Origin: Gammaproteobacteria bacterium RIFCSPLOWO2_02_FULL_57_10
GTDB taxonomy: Bacteria > Pseudomonadota > Gammaproteobacteria > Pseudomonadales > Pseudohongiellaceae
Assembly (NCBI GenBank): GCA_001802565.1
Contig: MGYS01000009.1
Coordinates: 21,118-57,771 of the forward strand
Direction of reading: 5' to 3'
Length of the DNA stretch: 36,654 nt
Each line of letters opens with the position of its first letter. Within the stretch, counting starts at the first letter, position 1. Below are positions 9,730 through 17,024 of this stretch, piece after piece. The notes beneath the pieces were generated by a model. It worked only from the letters and a program-made list of their open reading frames with translations. It was not told the origin of the DNA and searched no databases. Position numbers and translations under genes: made by a program.

Positions 9730-10137
9730 TCACACCATGAGTGCGACACTCAATGCGTGTACCTCCAGCTTCAGCTCCAGGAGAGTCTTGTCACAATCTT
9801 GCACAATATGTGCAAGACTATCCCGCAGCCTTTCACTATCGCCCTTTAATGCCAACTCTTCCACCACAGACAACCTTGACGCTACGCGGAAAGCACCAAT
9901 GCTCTGCGAAGAAGACTTCATCTTGTGAGCAAGGGAGACAACTGACCCCACGTCTTCCGGCAGCGAGATTCGTCCAAGCAGTCCAATCAACTCTTGAAGT
10001 TGCTCCATGTATAGACTGTAGAACTCCAGCAACACTTTCGGCTCGTCGGTCTCGAGAGTATTTCTAAGCTTGTTGTTATCCAGATGACTCTTTGCGGCGC
10101 TGTCGACGCTGATCTGCCGATTAGTGTTCATAACCAT
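9730..10137 (-). CDS. Free-standing Hpt (histidine phosphotransfer) domain protein
   Basis: This is a single-domain protein of 135 residues. Its phospho-acceptor is H71 in SLAHKMKSSSQSIGA, which matches the HxxKxxx(S/G)xxxGA signature of Hpt four-helix bundles. Such proteins carry phosphate from the receiver of a hybrid kinase to the receiver of an output regulator in the cytoplasm. The ATG at 10137 is chosen over an upstream in-frame start because GGAG lies 7 nt before it and it begins 4 nt after the stop of the OmpR-type regulator. Neither hybrid kinase next to it (6523-9642 and 11314-13839) has its own Hpt domain, so this protein is the natural relay for one or both. The family is clear; the partners are inferred. 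Confidence 0.88.
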   Translation of the reverse strand: MVMNTNRQISVDSAAKSHLDNNKLRNTLETDEPKVLLEFYSLYMEQLQELIGLLGRISLPEDVGSVVSLAHKMKSSSQSIGAFRVASRLSVVEELALKGDSERLRDSLAHIVQDCDKTLLELKLEVHALSVALMV

Positions 10138-10141
10138 CGCC

Positions 10142-10858
10142 CTACTCCGATTTCGCCGAAGATGAAACCAAAAAATAGCCATTCCCACGCACGGTCACTA
10201 TGTCAATGGCGCTGTCCAACAGAACGAGCTTTTTGCGAAGTCGACTTATCAGAACATCAACTGCGCGGTTCAATGGACCTCTCTCCATTCCGTAAATAGC
10301 TGAAAAAGCCCACTCGCGATCCACATAAGCCTCATCAGAGGCGAGAAACAGCGCAAGCAGTGCCAACTCTTTTTCCGTCAAACTTACTACACTGCCATGC
10401 GCTGATGACAGTCTGCGCTCGTCCCAGTTGATTCTTATCCCTGAGGACAATATTTCATTCGGGCGATAATTTGCGACTTTGCCTTCATACAGACGAAGAA
10501 CAGCCCCGATTCGCGCAACAAGCTCATCGATATCGTACGGTTTGGTAACATACTGATCGGCGCCCGCGTTCAGACAGTTGACTACGGTCCTCGTCCTGCG
10601 GTCGCCTGTCAGCATGATCACTGGAACACCGAGCGCTCCCTTGGCTCTCATGCATACATCCAGGCCGGAACACTTTTCATTCCCGAGAAAATAGTCGAGG
10701 ATAATCAGGCTCGGTGCTGCCCCGCCATCCAGCCAGGCAAAAAAATTGACGCTCTGACAGAATGAAATGCAGGAATATTTTCTGCGCTCAAGCTGCCTTT
10801 TGAGAAACAACGCAGCAATCTCATCGTCATCAAGTATGCAAATCAATCTCTTCTTCAT
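10142..10858 (-). CDS. OmpR/PhoB-type response regulator
   Basis: This 238-residue DNA-binding regulator has a receiver (about 3-120) with acid pocket D10/D11, phospho-acceptor D55 in LIILDYF, T84 and K106 in YVTKP. A winged-helix DNA-binding domain follows (about 135-235), with VSLTEKELALLALFL, the recognition-helix region NRAVDVLISRLRKKL and the wing VRGNGYFLVSS. It is the first gene of the minus-strand group that continues with the Hpt protein (4-nt gap) and the MASE1/CHASE hybrid kinase, so it is probably the transcriptional output of that relay. A perfect 7-bp inverted repeat lies 17-34 nt upstream of its start and could be an autoregulatory site. The Shine-Dalgarno sequence is weak. Its target genes are unknown. 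Confidence 0.92.
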   Translation of the reverse strand: MKKRLICILDDDEIAALFLKRQLERRKYSCISFCQSVNFFAWLDGGAAPSLIILDYFLGNEKCSGLDVCMRAKGALGVPVIMLTGDRRTRTVVNCLNAGADQYVTKPYDIDELVARIGAVLRLYEGKVANYRPNEILSSGIRINWDERRLSSAHGSVVSLTEKELALLALFLASDEAYVDREWAFSAIYGMERGPLNRAVDVLISRLRKKLVLLDSAIDIVTVRGNGYFLVSSSAKSE

Positions 10859-10874
10859 CGATTTCTTTTCGAAA

Positions 10875-10892
10875 ACTTCCCCTATGGGAAGT
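10875..10892 (-). promoter_or_regulatory. Inverted repeat upstream of the OmpR-type regulator
   Basis: ACTTCCC and GGGAAGT form a perfect 7-bp inverted repeat around CTAT. It lies in the 162-bp divergent spacer, 17 bp before the regulator start. It could be an operator or a hairpin in the regulator leader. A 10-bp palindrome TTTTCGAAAA (10866-10875) adjoins it. The rest of the spacer (10859-11020) holds only the putative -10 element for the plus-strand genes. Confidence 0.4.
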
Positions 10893-10987
10893 AGCTCACG
10901 TAATCAAGAATACCTTGTCCTGCTCAGCTGGAATGATATGCACACATGGCATTGATACAATTTTTTACATTCCTGCCAACGGCTCAC

Positions 10988-10996
10988 TGCTACAAT
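10988..10996 (+). promoter_or_regulatory. Putative extended -10 promoter for the 88-aa protein and hybrid kinase
   Basis: TGCTACAAT matches the extended -10 form TGnTATAAT at all but one base. It lies 25 bp before the ATG at 11021. No good -35 is seen at 16-18 bp, which extended -10 promoters can tolerate. This was identified by eye only. Confidence 0.35.
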
Positions 10997-11020
10997 CTTT
11001 TCCGAAACGGGAGTCATTGT

Positions 11021-11287
11021 ATGCAAAATTCAAATGAAGCGAAAGCACTTGTAGCAATTGGAATGAATGGGGAGATGGTAATTTTGAGCGTGTCTCCTGA
11101 AAATTACGAACTGACTTTGGATGCAAAAACCTACCCCGCTGAGCTCGCCCTGTGGCCAAGTGCGGCACCCCTGCCTCGAGATCCCGGACTTTATGAATTC
11201 AAAGGTTACACCGCACTTGAGGTCTTTGACGACCTTTCACCAGTAACCGTTCATAGAGGTTCATTCGAACGCGTGGTTGGATATTGA
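11021..11287 (+). CDS. Small protein of unknown function, 88 aa
   Basis: I do not recognise this family. The ATG at 11021 has a good Shine-Dalgarno sequence (GGGAG, from 11009) 8 nt upstream, which supports real translation over the longer frame opening at 10946. The protein is soluble and slightly acidic, with no signal peptide, membrane helix or cysteine. The N-terminal half looks like beta strands (ALVAIGMNGEMVILSVS) and the C-terminal half has a Pro-rich turn (PSAAPLPRDPGLYEFKG). It sits directly in front of the hybrid kinase: its stop is 26 nt before the kinase ATG at 11314, and an alternative TTG kinase start at 11284 would overlap it. A role as an accessory or sensor partner of that kinase is inference from position only. 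Confidence 0.7.
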   Translation: MQNSNEAKALVAIGMNGEMVILSVSPENYELTLDAKTYPAELALWPSAAPLPRDPGLYEFKGYTALEVFDDLSPVTVHRGSFERVVGY

Positions 11288-11313
11288 TCCCTCCTGTACG
11301 GACGAACGCCGAA

Positions 11314-13839
11314 ATGGCTGTTATGTTGATGTCAACAGATCGCGCCACTTGTCACAAGCAGGTTGATGAAGAAGCAGACGCGGGCACCGACACGATCGTC
11401 ATATTGAGCGACAATGGAGTAATCCAAGCGGCGGAGGAAACCCCCTGGAACCGTCTTGGATTCCCAACACTAGCCAACATCCAATTCTCGGATTTTGTAC
11501 ACCCTGATGACGTTGAGTTCACTCAGGCTGCTCTTGAGACACTCAAAGAGCGAGGTGGCGAAATGAAGATCAGAAATCGCTGCCGAAAAAGCGACGGGAG
11601 CTATGTTCCCATTGACTGGACTTGCGCCGTCTATCCACTTGGAAAATCAATTCAATGCAGTGCAAGACTGCACTTGGCTAAGTTCACTGGCGCTGCAAAG
11701 CGGCTGGCAAACAGTGCACTCCTTAGCGCTGTAAGTCAGGCTCTCTCGATGTTCATAAGTGAGGAAAATCGCAAAGCGCCCTTCGAAACATTGCTCAAAC
11801 ACCTCCTCAGCATATCCTCAAGCGAATATGGATTCATAGGCGAAGTTCACTACACGAATGGAGAAATCCCCTTCCTGAGAACACACGCAATTACGAACAT
11901 CGGTTGGGATGAAGAGACGCGCGCGATCTATGACAAACAATCTTCTCTGGGAGGCCTGGAATTTCATAACCTGAACACTTTGTTTGGTCGCGTCATGACA
12001 TCAGGAAAGGCTGTAATGTCGAACTCCCCGTCTTCCGATCCTCGCCGCGGCGGTATTCCCAAGGGGCATCCGGCGCTGGATGCGTTTCTAGGATTACCAA
12101 TTTATAGCGGGCCGACGATGGTCGGCATGATCGGCGTCGCCAACCGCCCCGGAGGTTACGATTCCGAGATGATAGGTGATTTGGAAATTTTCCTCTCTAC
12201 TTGCTCTACACTTATCATGGCCATCAGGGCTGAGCGGGCTAGGCGCGATGCCGATACCAAACTCGAACAGGGAAAAACTATGCTGCGTGCGATAGTGGAG
12301 ACAGTACAAGATGGTATTTTCGCCACAGACGCGTCAGGAAGTATGTTGCTTGCTAATCCCGGCTTCATAAAGATGTTCGGAATCAATACCCCGAATGTCG
12401 AAGGCTTGAGTATTTTGGACCTCATAGTCTCCGCAGATGAAAGTCCTATAAGCCTGCCGGAAATCTCCCCCACCGGAAACAGATTTTACTCTGACAAATC
12501 CTTACGCGGCGTGAAAAACCGCAGCGGTGAATTCCCCGTTGAACTTACGCTTTGCGCCACGCAAGTCTCAGAACAAAAGCTGATCGTCGGAACCGTGCGT
12601 GATATCACAGAATTGAAACAGGCTGAATCGAACTTGATCAGCGCGAAGCAACTAGCCGAATTTGCAAACAAGGCGAAGAGTCAGTTCCTGGCTAATATGA
12701 GTCACGAAGTCCGCACCCCAATGAATGGCATCATCGGCATGACGGAATTGATCCTGGGGACGCAATTGACGTCGGTGCAACGTGATTACGTGGAGACACT
12801 GCGGGAGTCGTCGGAATTCCTGTTGAATATTATCAACGACATTCTCGATTTCTCCAAGATTGAAGCGGGGCGCGTCGATATCGAGATGGTCGGGTTTGAT
12901 TTTTTCAAAATGCTGGACGGTTTAATGCGGGAATTTCGCTTGCGGGCTGAATATAAGGGGCTCGAACTTCAGTTTGATTCTCCGTCTGCCACCCCAGCGA
13001 TTGTGATTGGAGATCAAAAGCGACTAAGGCAAGTACTTCTCAACATCCTTGACAACGCAATCAAGTTTACCGAGAGAGGTCGCATAGCTGTCGCTGTAGA
13101 GACTCTTTCCAAGAGCGAAACGAGTGCAACCGTACGCTTTGAGGTCAGCGACACCGGCATCGGCATTGCCTCAGACTCACAGGCCGCAATTTTCGAACCC
13201 TTCCAGCAAGCTGATTCTTCGGTAACACGCCGCTTTGGCGGAACGGGCTTGGGACTCAGCATATGCCAAAGCCTCCTGAGCGCAATGGGGGGCACTTTGG
13301 AGCTTAGGAGCGAACTGCATGTCGGCACTACCTTGTCATTCACGCTGACATTTGAGCTGCCGGAAAATGCTACCTCTGAAGTCAATCTTCTTTCCGACGC
13401 GGCTCGCACAGAAGACGCCCCTCTGAGGAATCTCAAAGATGGTATCGGCAATCAGGAACAAAATGCCTTACGGATTCTGCTGGCCGAAGACAATGAGATC
13501 AACCAGAAACTTATGCATCATATGCTCGAAAAAAACGGCCACTTTGTCGCGCTCGCGGAAGACGGCGAGAAGGCCGTACAGTTGGCCGTTGAAGGACACT
13601 TTGATGTGATACTGATGGATGTTCATATGCCACGTCTGGGAGGGCTGGATGCCACAAAGCAAATTCGCGCCCATGAATCGGGAAGAGATCGAAGATCAAC
13701 CATCATCGCGCTAACTGCCGACGCGATGCCTGAGGATCGCGATTTATGTATAGAAGCGGGAATGGACGCTTATCTTTCGAAGCCGATAAGAAGCGCCGAA
13801 TTGCAGTCAATTCTCTCACGTATAAATGTCGCCTCTTGA
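11314..13839 (+). CDS. Cytoplasmic hybrid sensor histidine kinase (PAS-GAF-PAS-HisKA-HATPase-REC)
   Basis: This hybrid kinase has about 841 residues and no membrane helices. Counted from the ATG at 11314, the order is a PAS-like N-terminus (about 25-125), a GAF domain (about 140-305, with HPALDAFLGLPIYSG), and PAS (about 325-435, with AIVETVQDGIFATD). HisKA follows with H464 in FLANMSHEVRTPMNGIIGM, then HATPase with N box (QVLLNILDNAIKFTERG), SDTGIGI and FGGTGLGLSI. A C-terminal receiver carries D769 in VILMDVHMPRLGG and a lysine in YLSKPI. It has no Hpt domain, so the separate Hpt protein at 9730-10137 is a likely partner. The start is uncertain: a TTG at 11284 and ATGs at 11314, 11323 and 11329 are in frame, none with a strong Shine-Dalgarno. 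An EAL response regulator follows 75 nt downstream. Confidence 0.92.
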   Translation: MAVMLMSTDRATCHKQVDEEADAGTDTIVILSDNGVIQAAEETPWNRLGFPTLANIQFSDFVHPDDVEFTQAALETLKERGGEMKIRNRCRKSDGSYVPIDWTCAVYPLGKSIQCSARLHLAKFTGAAKRLANSALLSAVSQALSMFISEENRKAPFETLLKHLLSISSSEYGFIGEVHYTNGEIPFLRTHAITNIGWDEETRAIYDKQSSLGGLEFHNLNTLFGRVMTSGKAVMSNSPSSDPRRGGIPKGHPALDAFLGLPIYSGPTMVGMIGVANRPGGYDSEMIGDLEIFLSTCSTLIMAIRAERARRDADTKLEQGKTMLRAIVETVQDGIFATDASGSMLLANPGFIKMFGINTPNVEGLSILDLIVSADESPISLPEISPTGNRFYSDKSLRGVKNRSGEFPVELTLCATQVSEQKLIVGTVRDITELKQAESNLISAKQLAEFANKAKSQFLANMSHEVRTPMNGIIGMTELILGTQLTSVQRDYVETLRESSEFLLNIINDILDFSKIEAGRVDIEMVGFDFFKMLDGLMREFRLRAEYKGLELQFDSPSATPAIVIGDQKRLRQVLLNILDNAIKFTERGRIAVAVETLSKSETSATVRFEVSDTGIGIASDSQAAIFEPFQQADSSVTRRFGGTGLGLSICQSLLSAMGGTLELRSELHVGTTLSFTLTFELPENATSEVNLLSDAARTEDAPLRNLKDGIGNQEQNALRILLAEDNEINQKLMHHMLEKNGHFVALAEDGEKAVQLAVEGHFDVILMDVHMPRLGGLDATKQIRAHESGRDRRSTIIALTADAMPEDRDLCIEAGMDAYLSKPIRSAELQSILSRINVAS

Positions 13840-13914
13840 TACCCGTGCTTTTCCACGAGGCCCAAACGCTCGCTATGAATCAAGAAGTGCCACATCAGAC
13901 AACAGGAAGACACC

Positions 13915-15186
13915 ATGCCCGTAAAACAAGATCTACCACTGCTGCTGGTTGTAGATGACGATTCGTTTTTCCTTAAGCAGGTCGCATTTACTGCACAGTC
14001 TATCTACCGAGTCATTCAGGCATCGACACTTGGAGAAATCGGGAATTTGCATTTTAGCAACCTGCACACATTGATTCTTGATCTCAATATCCCAAACGGC
14101 AATGCCGTTGAATTCATGCTCTCCTTCCCGGACATCGCTCATCGCGTCAACCTGATCATCATCAGCGGGCTGGACACAAAGACTGTCAATCTATGCGCCG
14201 CGATCGCGGAAAACACACAATTCAAATCGGTACACTCCATCAAGAAGCCATTCAATGTCAGCGCTCTCCGAGACCTGCTGGAAAGGCTTGCATGCTTCAA
14301 AGATATTTCCCCGAGATCCAGCGCTGTTGCAGCTCAAGAGAAGAGGACCACAGCCGCCGAAGTCAGGACAGCACTTGCAAACAAAGAGTTTGTGACCTAC
14401 TTTCAGCCTCAGATATGCTCGAAGGAGGGACGTTTTTCCGGAGCGGAAGCGCTGATAAGGTGGCGCCATCCAGCCAAAGGGATATTACAGCCGTCTCTTT
14501 TTATCGAGCTACTGGAGTCTCAAGAGTTGGCGTTGCCGTTTACGCTTTACGTGGCCGAAGACGCTGTGCGGCGATTCCAATCGATAGAGCCCGAGCTTCG
14601 CAGGGGCGCTAAGCTCAGCATCAATGTCCCACATGCAGCGCTTGAAGAGCCTCGCTTCACCGAACAGATTTGTGAAATTCTGGATAGGCATTCCTTCCAC
14701 CCATCCGATTTAGTTATAGAGATTACAGAACGCGGTGTGCGTGGAAATTCCTGCGCAGACATCAGCTCAGTAGCTATGATGAGGATCAAGGGTATTGAAA
14801 TATCGATCGACGATTTTGGGACTGGCAACTCGGGATTCGAAAGGCTTAAAACCCTGGCGGTGGATGAAATCAAGATTGACAAGATGTTCATTGGAGACAT
14901 CTGCGAGTCCAGAACCTCTCAACTGCTGGTGCAATCCATTATGCAGATGGCAAAGACATTAGACATAAGAGTGGTTATCGAAGGAATTGAGACGGAAGAC
15001 TCTCTACGCTGGCTGCGTGAACAAGGGAATTTCATTGCGCAAGGTTATTATTTCTCCAAACCGGTATCATGCAGCGCATTGATTGAATTTCTCCAGAAAC
15101 TTAACCAAAATTCGATCTCTCCTTGCAACAATATTTTCGGCGAGTCCTGCGCGATCGACACCTATCCGATATCGGTGGGTCGATAG
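13915..15186 (+). CDS. Response regulator with EAL (c-di-GMP phosphodiesterase) domain
   Basis: This 423-residue protein has a receiver (about 5-125) with D14/D15, phospho-acceptor D56 in LILDLNIP and K110 in SIKKPF, joined to an EAL domain (about 150-397). The metal and catalytic residues of active EAL enzymes are present: E178 in AEALIRW, N237, E269/E272 (IEITE), D299/D300 in SIDDFGTG, K320 in DEIKID, E356 in IEGIET and Q376 in QGYYFSKP. It should therefore hydrolyse c-di-GMP to pGpG under control of receiver phosphorylation. Loop 6 reads GTGNSG where GTGYSS is usual. The ATG has a strong Shine-Dalgarno (AGGAAG). It lies 75 nt after the hybrid kinase, its probable input. Its 3' end overlaps the convergent thiI by 25 bp. 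MSHA-type pili, also in this window, respond to c-di-GMP in Vibrio; any link here is inference. Confidence 0.92.
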   Translation: MPVKQDLPLLLVVDDDSFFLKQVAFTAQSIYRVIQASTLGEIGNLHFSNLHTLILDLNIPNGNAVEFMLSFPDIAHRVNLIIISGLDTKTVNLCAAIAENTQFKSVHSIKKPFNVSALRDLLERLACFKDISPRSSAVAAQEKRTTAAEVRTALANKEFVTYFQPQICSKEGRFSGAEALIRWRHPAKGILQPSLFIELLESQELALPFTLYVAEDAVRRFQSIEPELRRGAKLSINVPHAALEEPRFTEQICEILDRHSFHPSDLVIEITERGVRGNSCADISSVAMMRIKGIEISIDDFGTGNSGFERLKTLAVDEIKIDKMFIGDICESRTSQLLVQSIMQMAKTLDIRVVIEGIETEDSLRWLREQGNFIAQGYYFSKPVSCSALIEFLQKLNQNSISPCNNIFGESCAIDTYPISVGR

Positions 15187-16637
15187 ACCGCCACTTGCTC
15201 ATACCCCGCATCGCGCAGGTGCGACGCGTGCAGACGACTCATGATTCCTCTGTCGCAATAAAGCAGATATTGTCGCCCTTGTGGCAAATCTGAAAAGCGC
15301 GTGCGCAGTTCGTAAAAGGGAATCTTCTCGACGGCGGCTTGCACATCGACCGGCAGTACCAACGGACAAGCCTCTTCTTCCTCGGGGTGGCGAATGTCGA
15401 TGATGACAACACCGTTCTCGGGAGCTGCCACCTCCTCTACCTTCACCGCCTTGTTGCCAACACCCTCGATCACTCGATCAATCATCTGAATCTCGATGTT
15501 CTGGATTGCCGTTTCCAGAACCTCGAAATTGAACAGCGCTTCTTCCGCTTCGATACGGGGCAACCTGGCCCGTGTGGTGGGCCGCACCGAGATGACGCCG
15601 CAGTATTCCGGCACATGTCTGGAGAATTCCTCCGTCCCGATCTGTCTGGCGAGATCGATGATCTCCTGCTTATCGCTCGTAATCAGAGGGCGCAGCACCA
15701 GCTTGTCGGTCACACGGTCGATGATCGCGAGGTTGGCGATAGTCTGACTCGCGACTTGCGCCACACACTCACCAGTGACTATTGCCTCCAGCTTGAGAAA
15801 ACCCGCCACTCTGTCCGCAGCGCGCAGCATCATGCGCTTGAGCACTACCCCCATCTGCGTCTTGCCGATCTTGGTGACAATCTCCTCCACCACCCCTTCA
15901 AACGGCACCGTCACAAACTTCACACGGTGCGAGGCACCATATTTGAGCCACAGATACAGGGCGACCTCTTTGACCGCGAGTTCATGCTCGCGTCCACCCA
16001 GGTTGAAAAAACAATAGTGGGTAATCAGCCCGCGCCGGATGCACAGATAGCTTGAGACCGCTGAATCGAAGCCTCCCGAAATCAGTGACAGCACCCCATC
16101 CTGCGTCCCCAGGGGATAGCCACCCAGCCCCTTGACCGTGCGCTCCACCACAAACATCTCATCGTGATGAATCTCGATCTTGACCTCGACTTCAGGGTGA
16201 TCAAGATTGACGCCACGGGCTCCATAGCCTTTCATCAGACCTGCGCCGACAAACCGCTCCACATCCATGGAGTTGTAGGGATGCACACCCTGCCGTTTGC
16301 AGCGCACGGCAAAGGTCTTGCCTTGCAGTAGAGGCCCATAACACACTCGAGCAAGCTCCAATATTCCGTCCAGGTCTGGAAGCGGACACTTGCGCACCTG
16401 CATCACCGCAGCAATGCCCGGGGTATGCGCAAGCAACATCATGATGCGCTCCAGGATGACCGGATCCGAGATTTCCGTGCGGATCTCCAGATTATCCCAT
16501 TCCCCGATGATGCTGATTGCCTCGTCAATCACTGTCAGCCGGGTGCGCAGGCTGCGCCTGAGCACGCGAATCATGCGCCGACGGACCTGACGGGTCTTGA
16601 TGATAATCTCTGGAAAAAAGCGCACGACAAACAGCAT
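15162..16637 (-). CDS. thiI: tRNA 4-thiouridine synthetase ThiI with rhodanese domain
   Basis: ThiI adenylates U8 of tRNA and transfers sulfur to make 4-thiouridine; the rhodanese domain also supplies sulfur for the thiamine thiazole. The 491 residues match the long gammaproteobacterial form (E. coli, 482). The start MLFVVRFFPEIIIKTRQVR aligns with the known ThiI N-terminus. A ferredoxin-like/THUMP region (about 5-165) is followed by the PP-loop SGGFDSAVSS (from residue 187). C346 lies in VPEYCGV and the rhodanese catalytic C461 in LLYCDRGIMS, the two cysteines that form the catalytic disulfide. It overlaps the convergent EAL gene by 25 bp at the 3' end. Its 5' end faces glnA across a 387-bp spacer whose NtrC sites lie 44-90 bp from the thiI start. 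Confidence 0.96.
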   Translation of the reverse strand: MLFVVRFFPEIIIKTRQVRRRMIRVLRRSLRTRLTVIDEAISIIGEWDNLEIRTEISDPVILERIMMLLAHTPGIAAVMQVRKCPLPDLDGILELARVCYGPLLQGKTFAVRCKRQGVHPYNSMDVERFVGAGLMKGYGARGVNLDHPEVEVKIEIHHDEMFVVERTVKGLGGYPLGTQDGVLSLISGGFDSAVSSYLCIRRGLITHYCFFNLGGREHELAVKEVALYLWLKYGASHRVKFVTVPFEGVVEEIVTKIGKTQMGVVLKRMMLRAADRVAGFLKLEAIVTGECVAQVASQTIANLAIIDRVTDKLVLRPLITSDKQEIIDLARQIGTEEFSRHVPEYCGVISVRPTTRARLPRIEAEEALFNFEVLETAIQNIEIQMIDRVIEGVGNKAVKVEEVAAPENGVVIIDIRHPEEEEACPLVLPVDVQAAVEKIPFYELRTRFSDLPQGRQYLLYCDRGIMSRLHASHLRDAGYEQVAVYRPTDIG

Positions 16638-16680
16638 GAATTCAACTCACAGGTGGCAAAAAAGGTCGACGGCAAAGAGG

Positions 16681-16697
16681 AGCACCATTTTGGATCA
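16681..16697 (+). promoter_or_regulatory. NtrC-binding site 1 upstream of glnA (distal)
   Basis: AGCACCATTTTGGATCA keeps the core of the enteric NtrC consensus TGCACCAAAATGGTGCA (GCACCA...TGG...CA), although its right half is weaker. Its centre lies about 137 bp before the start predicted from the sigma-54 promoter and 30 bp from the second site. Confidence 0.6.
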
Positions 16698-16710
16698 CAA
16701 ACAAAATGCA

Positions 16711-16727
16711 CGCACCAAAAAGGAGCA
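16711..16727 (+). promoter_or_regulatory. NtrC-binding site 2 upstream of glnA (proximal)
   Basis: CGCACCAAAAAGGAGCA matches the NtrC consensus TGCACCAAAATGGTGCA at 14 of 17 positions. Its centre is about -107 relative to the predicted glnA start. The pair at about -137 and -107 mirrors the known E. coli glnAp2 enhancer sites at -140 and -108, three helical turns apart. Confidence 0.78.
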
Positions 16728-16799
16728 ATGATCGTGCGGGCTCGGAGGAGGACAGAGTGCCAAGCCTTGAAAACGCTCGCTATGCAGGGCACCCCCAAC

Positions 16800-16815
16800 T
16801 GGCATATATTTTGCT
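16800..16815 (+). promoter_or_regulatory. Sigma-54 promoter of glnA
   Basis: TGGCAT-N5-TTGCT fits the sigma-54 consensus TGGCAC-N5-TTGCW, with the invariant GG and GC at the required spacing. Transcription should start near 16826, giving a leader of about 200 nt before the glnA ATG at 17025. Two NtrC sites lie upstream at enhancer distance. Confidence 0.88.
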
Positions 16816-16929
16816 CCACCCCTGCACACAAGGCCCGCTGGCGCGCTATTATAGTCCCGATGGAGCAGCTTGTTGAGCGCAGCCCACTGCACTTCTTCAG
16901 CGACCCGCGTTATAGTGAGGCTTTACTGG

Positions 16930-16955
16930 GGAATCGCGAGTATATCGGCGATTCC
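16930..16955 (+). repeat. Hairpin-forming inverted repeat in the glnA leader
   Basis: GGAATCGC and GCGATTCC form a perfect 8-bp stem around a 10-nt loop (GAGTATATCG). Flanking GGCT (from about 16919) and AGCC (16956-16959) could extend the pairing past a bulge. It lies about 70 nt before the glnA start, inside the predicted mRNA leader. A further inverted repeat (GTGACA...TGTCAC, 16968-16985) follows. The function is unknown. Confidence 0.5.
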
Positions 16956-17024
16956 AGCCTTTAACCCGTGACACCGTAATGTCACGAACTGTTGTCACGA
17001 TCTCGATCACTCGGAGGATCAAGA

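Noticed and set aside
10138-10188. An earlier in-frame start for the Hpt gene at 10188
   Set aside because: It lies inside the upstream regulator gene, while the ATG at 10137 has GGAG at the right distance.
16425-16964. A plus-strand open frame of 179 codons across the thiI 5' end and the glnA promoter
   Set aside because: It overlaps thiI coding sequence, contains the NtrC sites and the sigma-54 promoter, and has no family features.
16992-17024. An upstream in-frame start for glnA at 16992
   Set aside because: It would place the strong GGAGGA inside the coding sequence and add residues not seen in GlnA; the ATG at 17025 restores the standard 469 residues.
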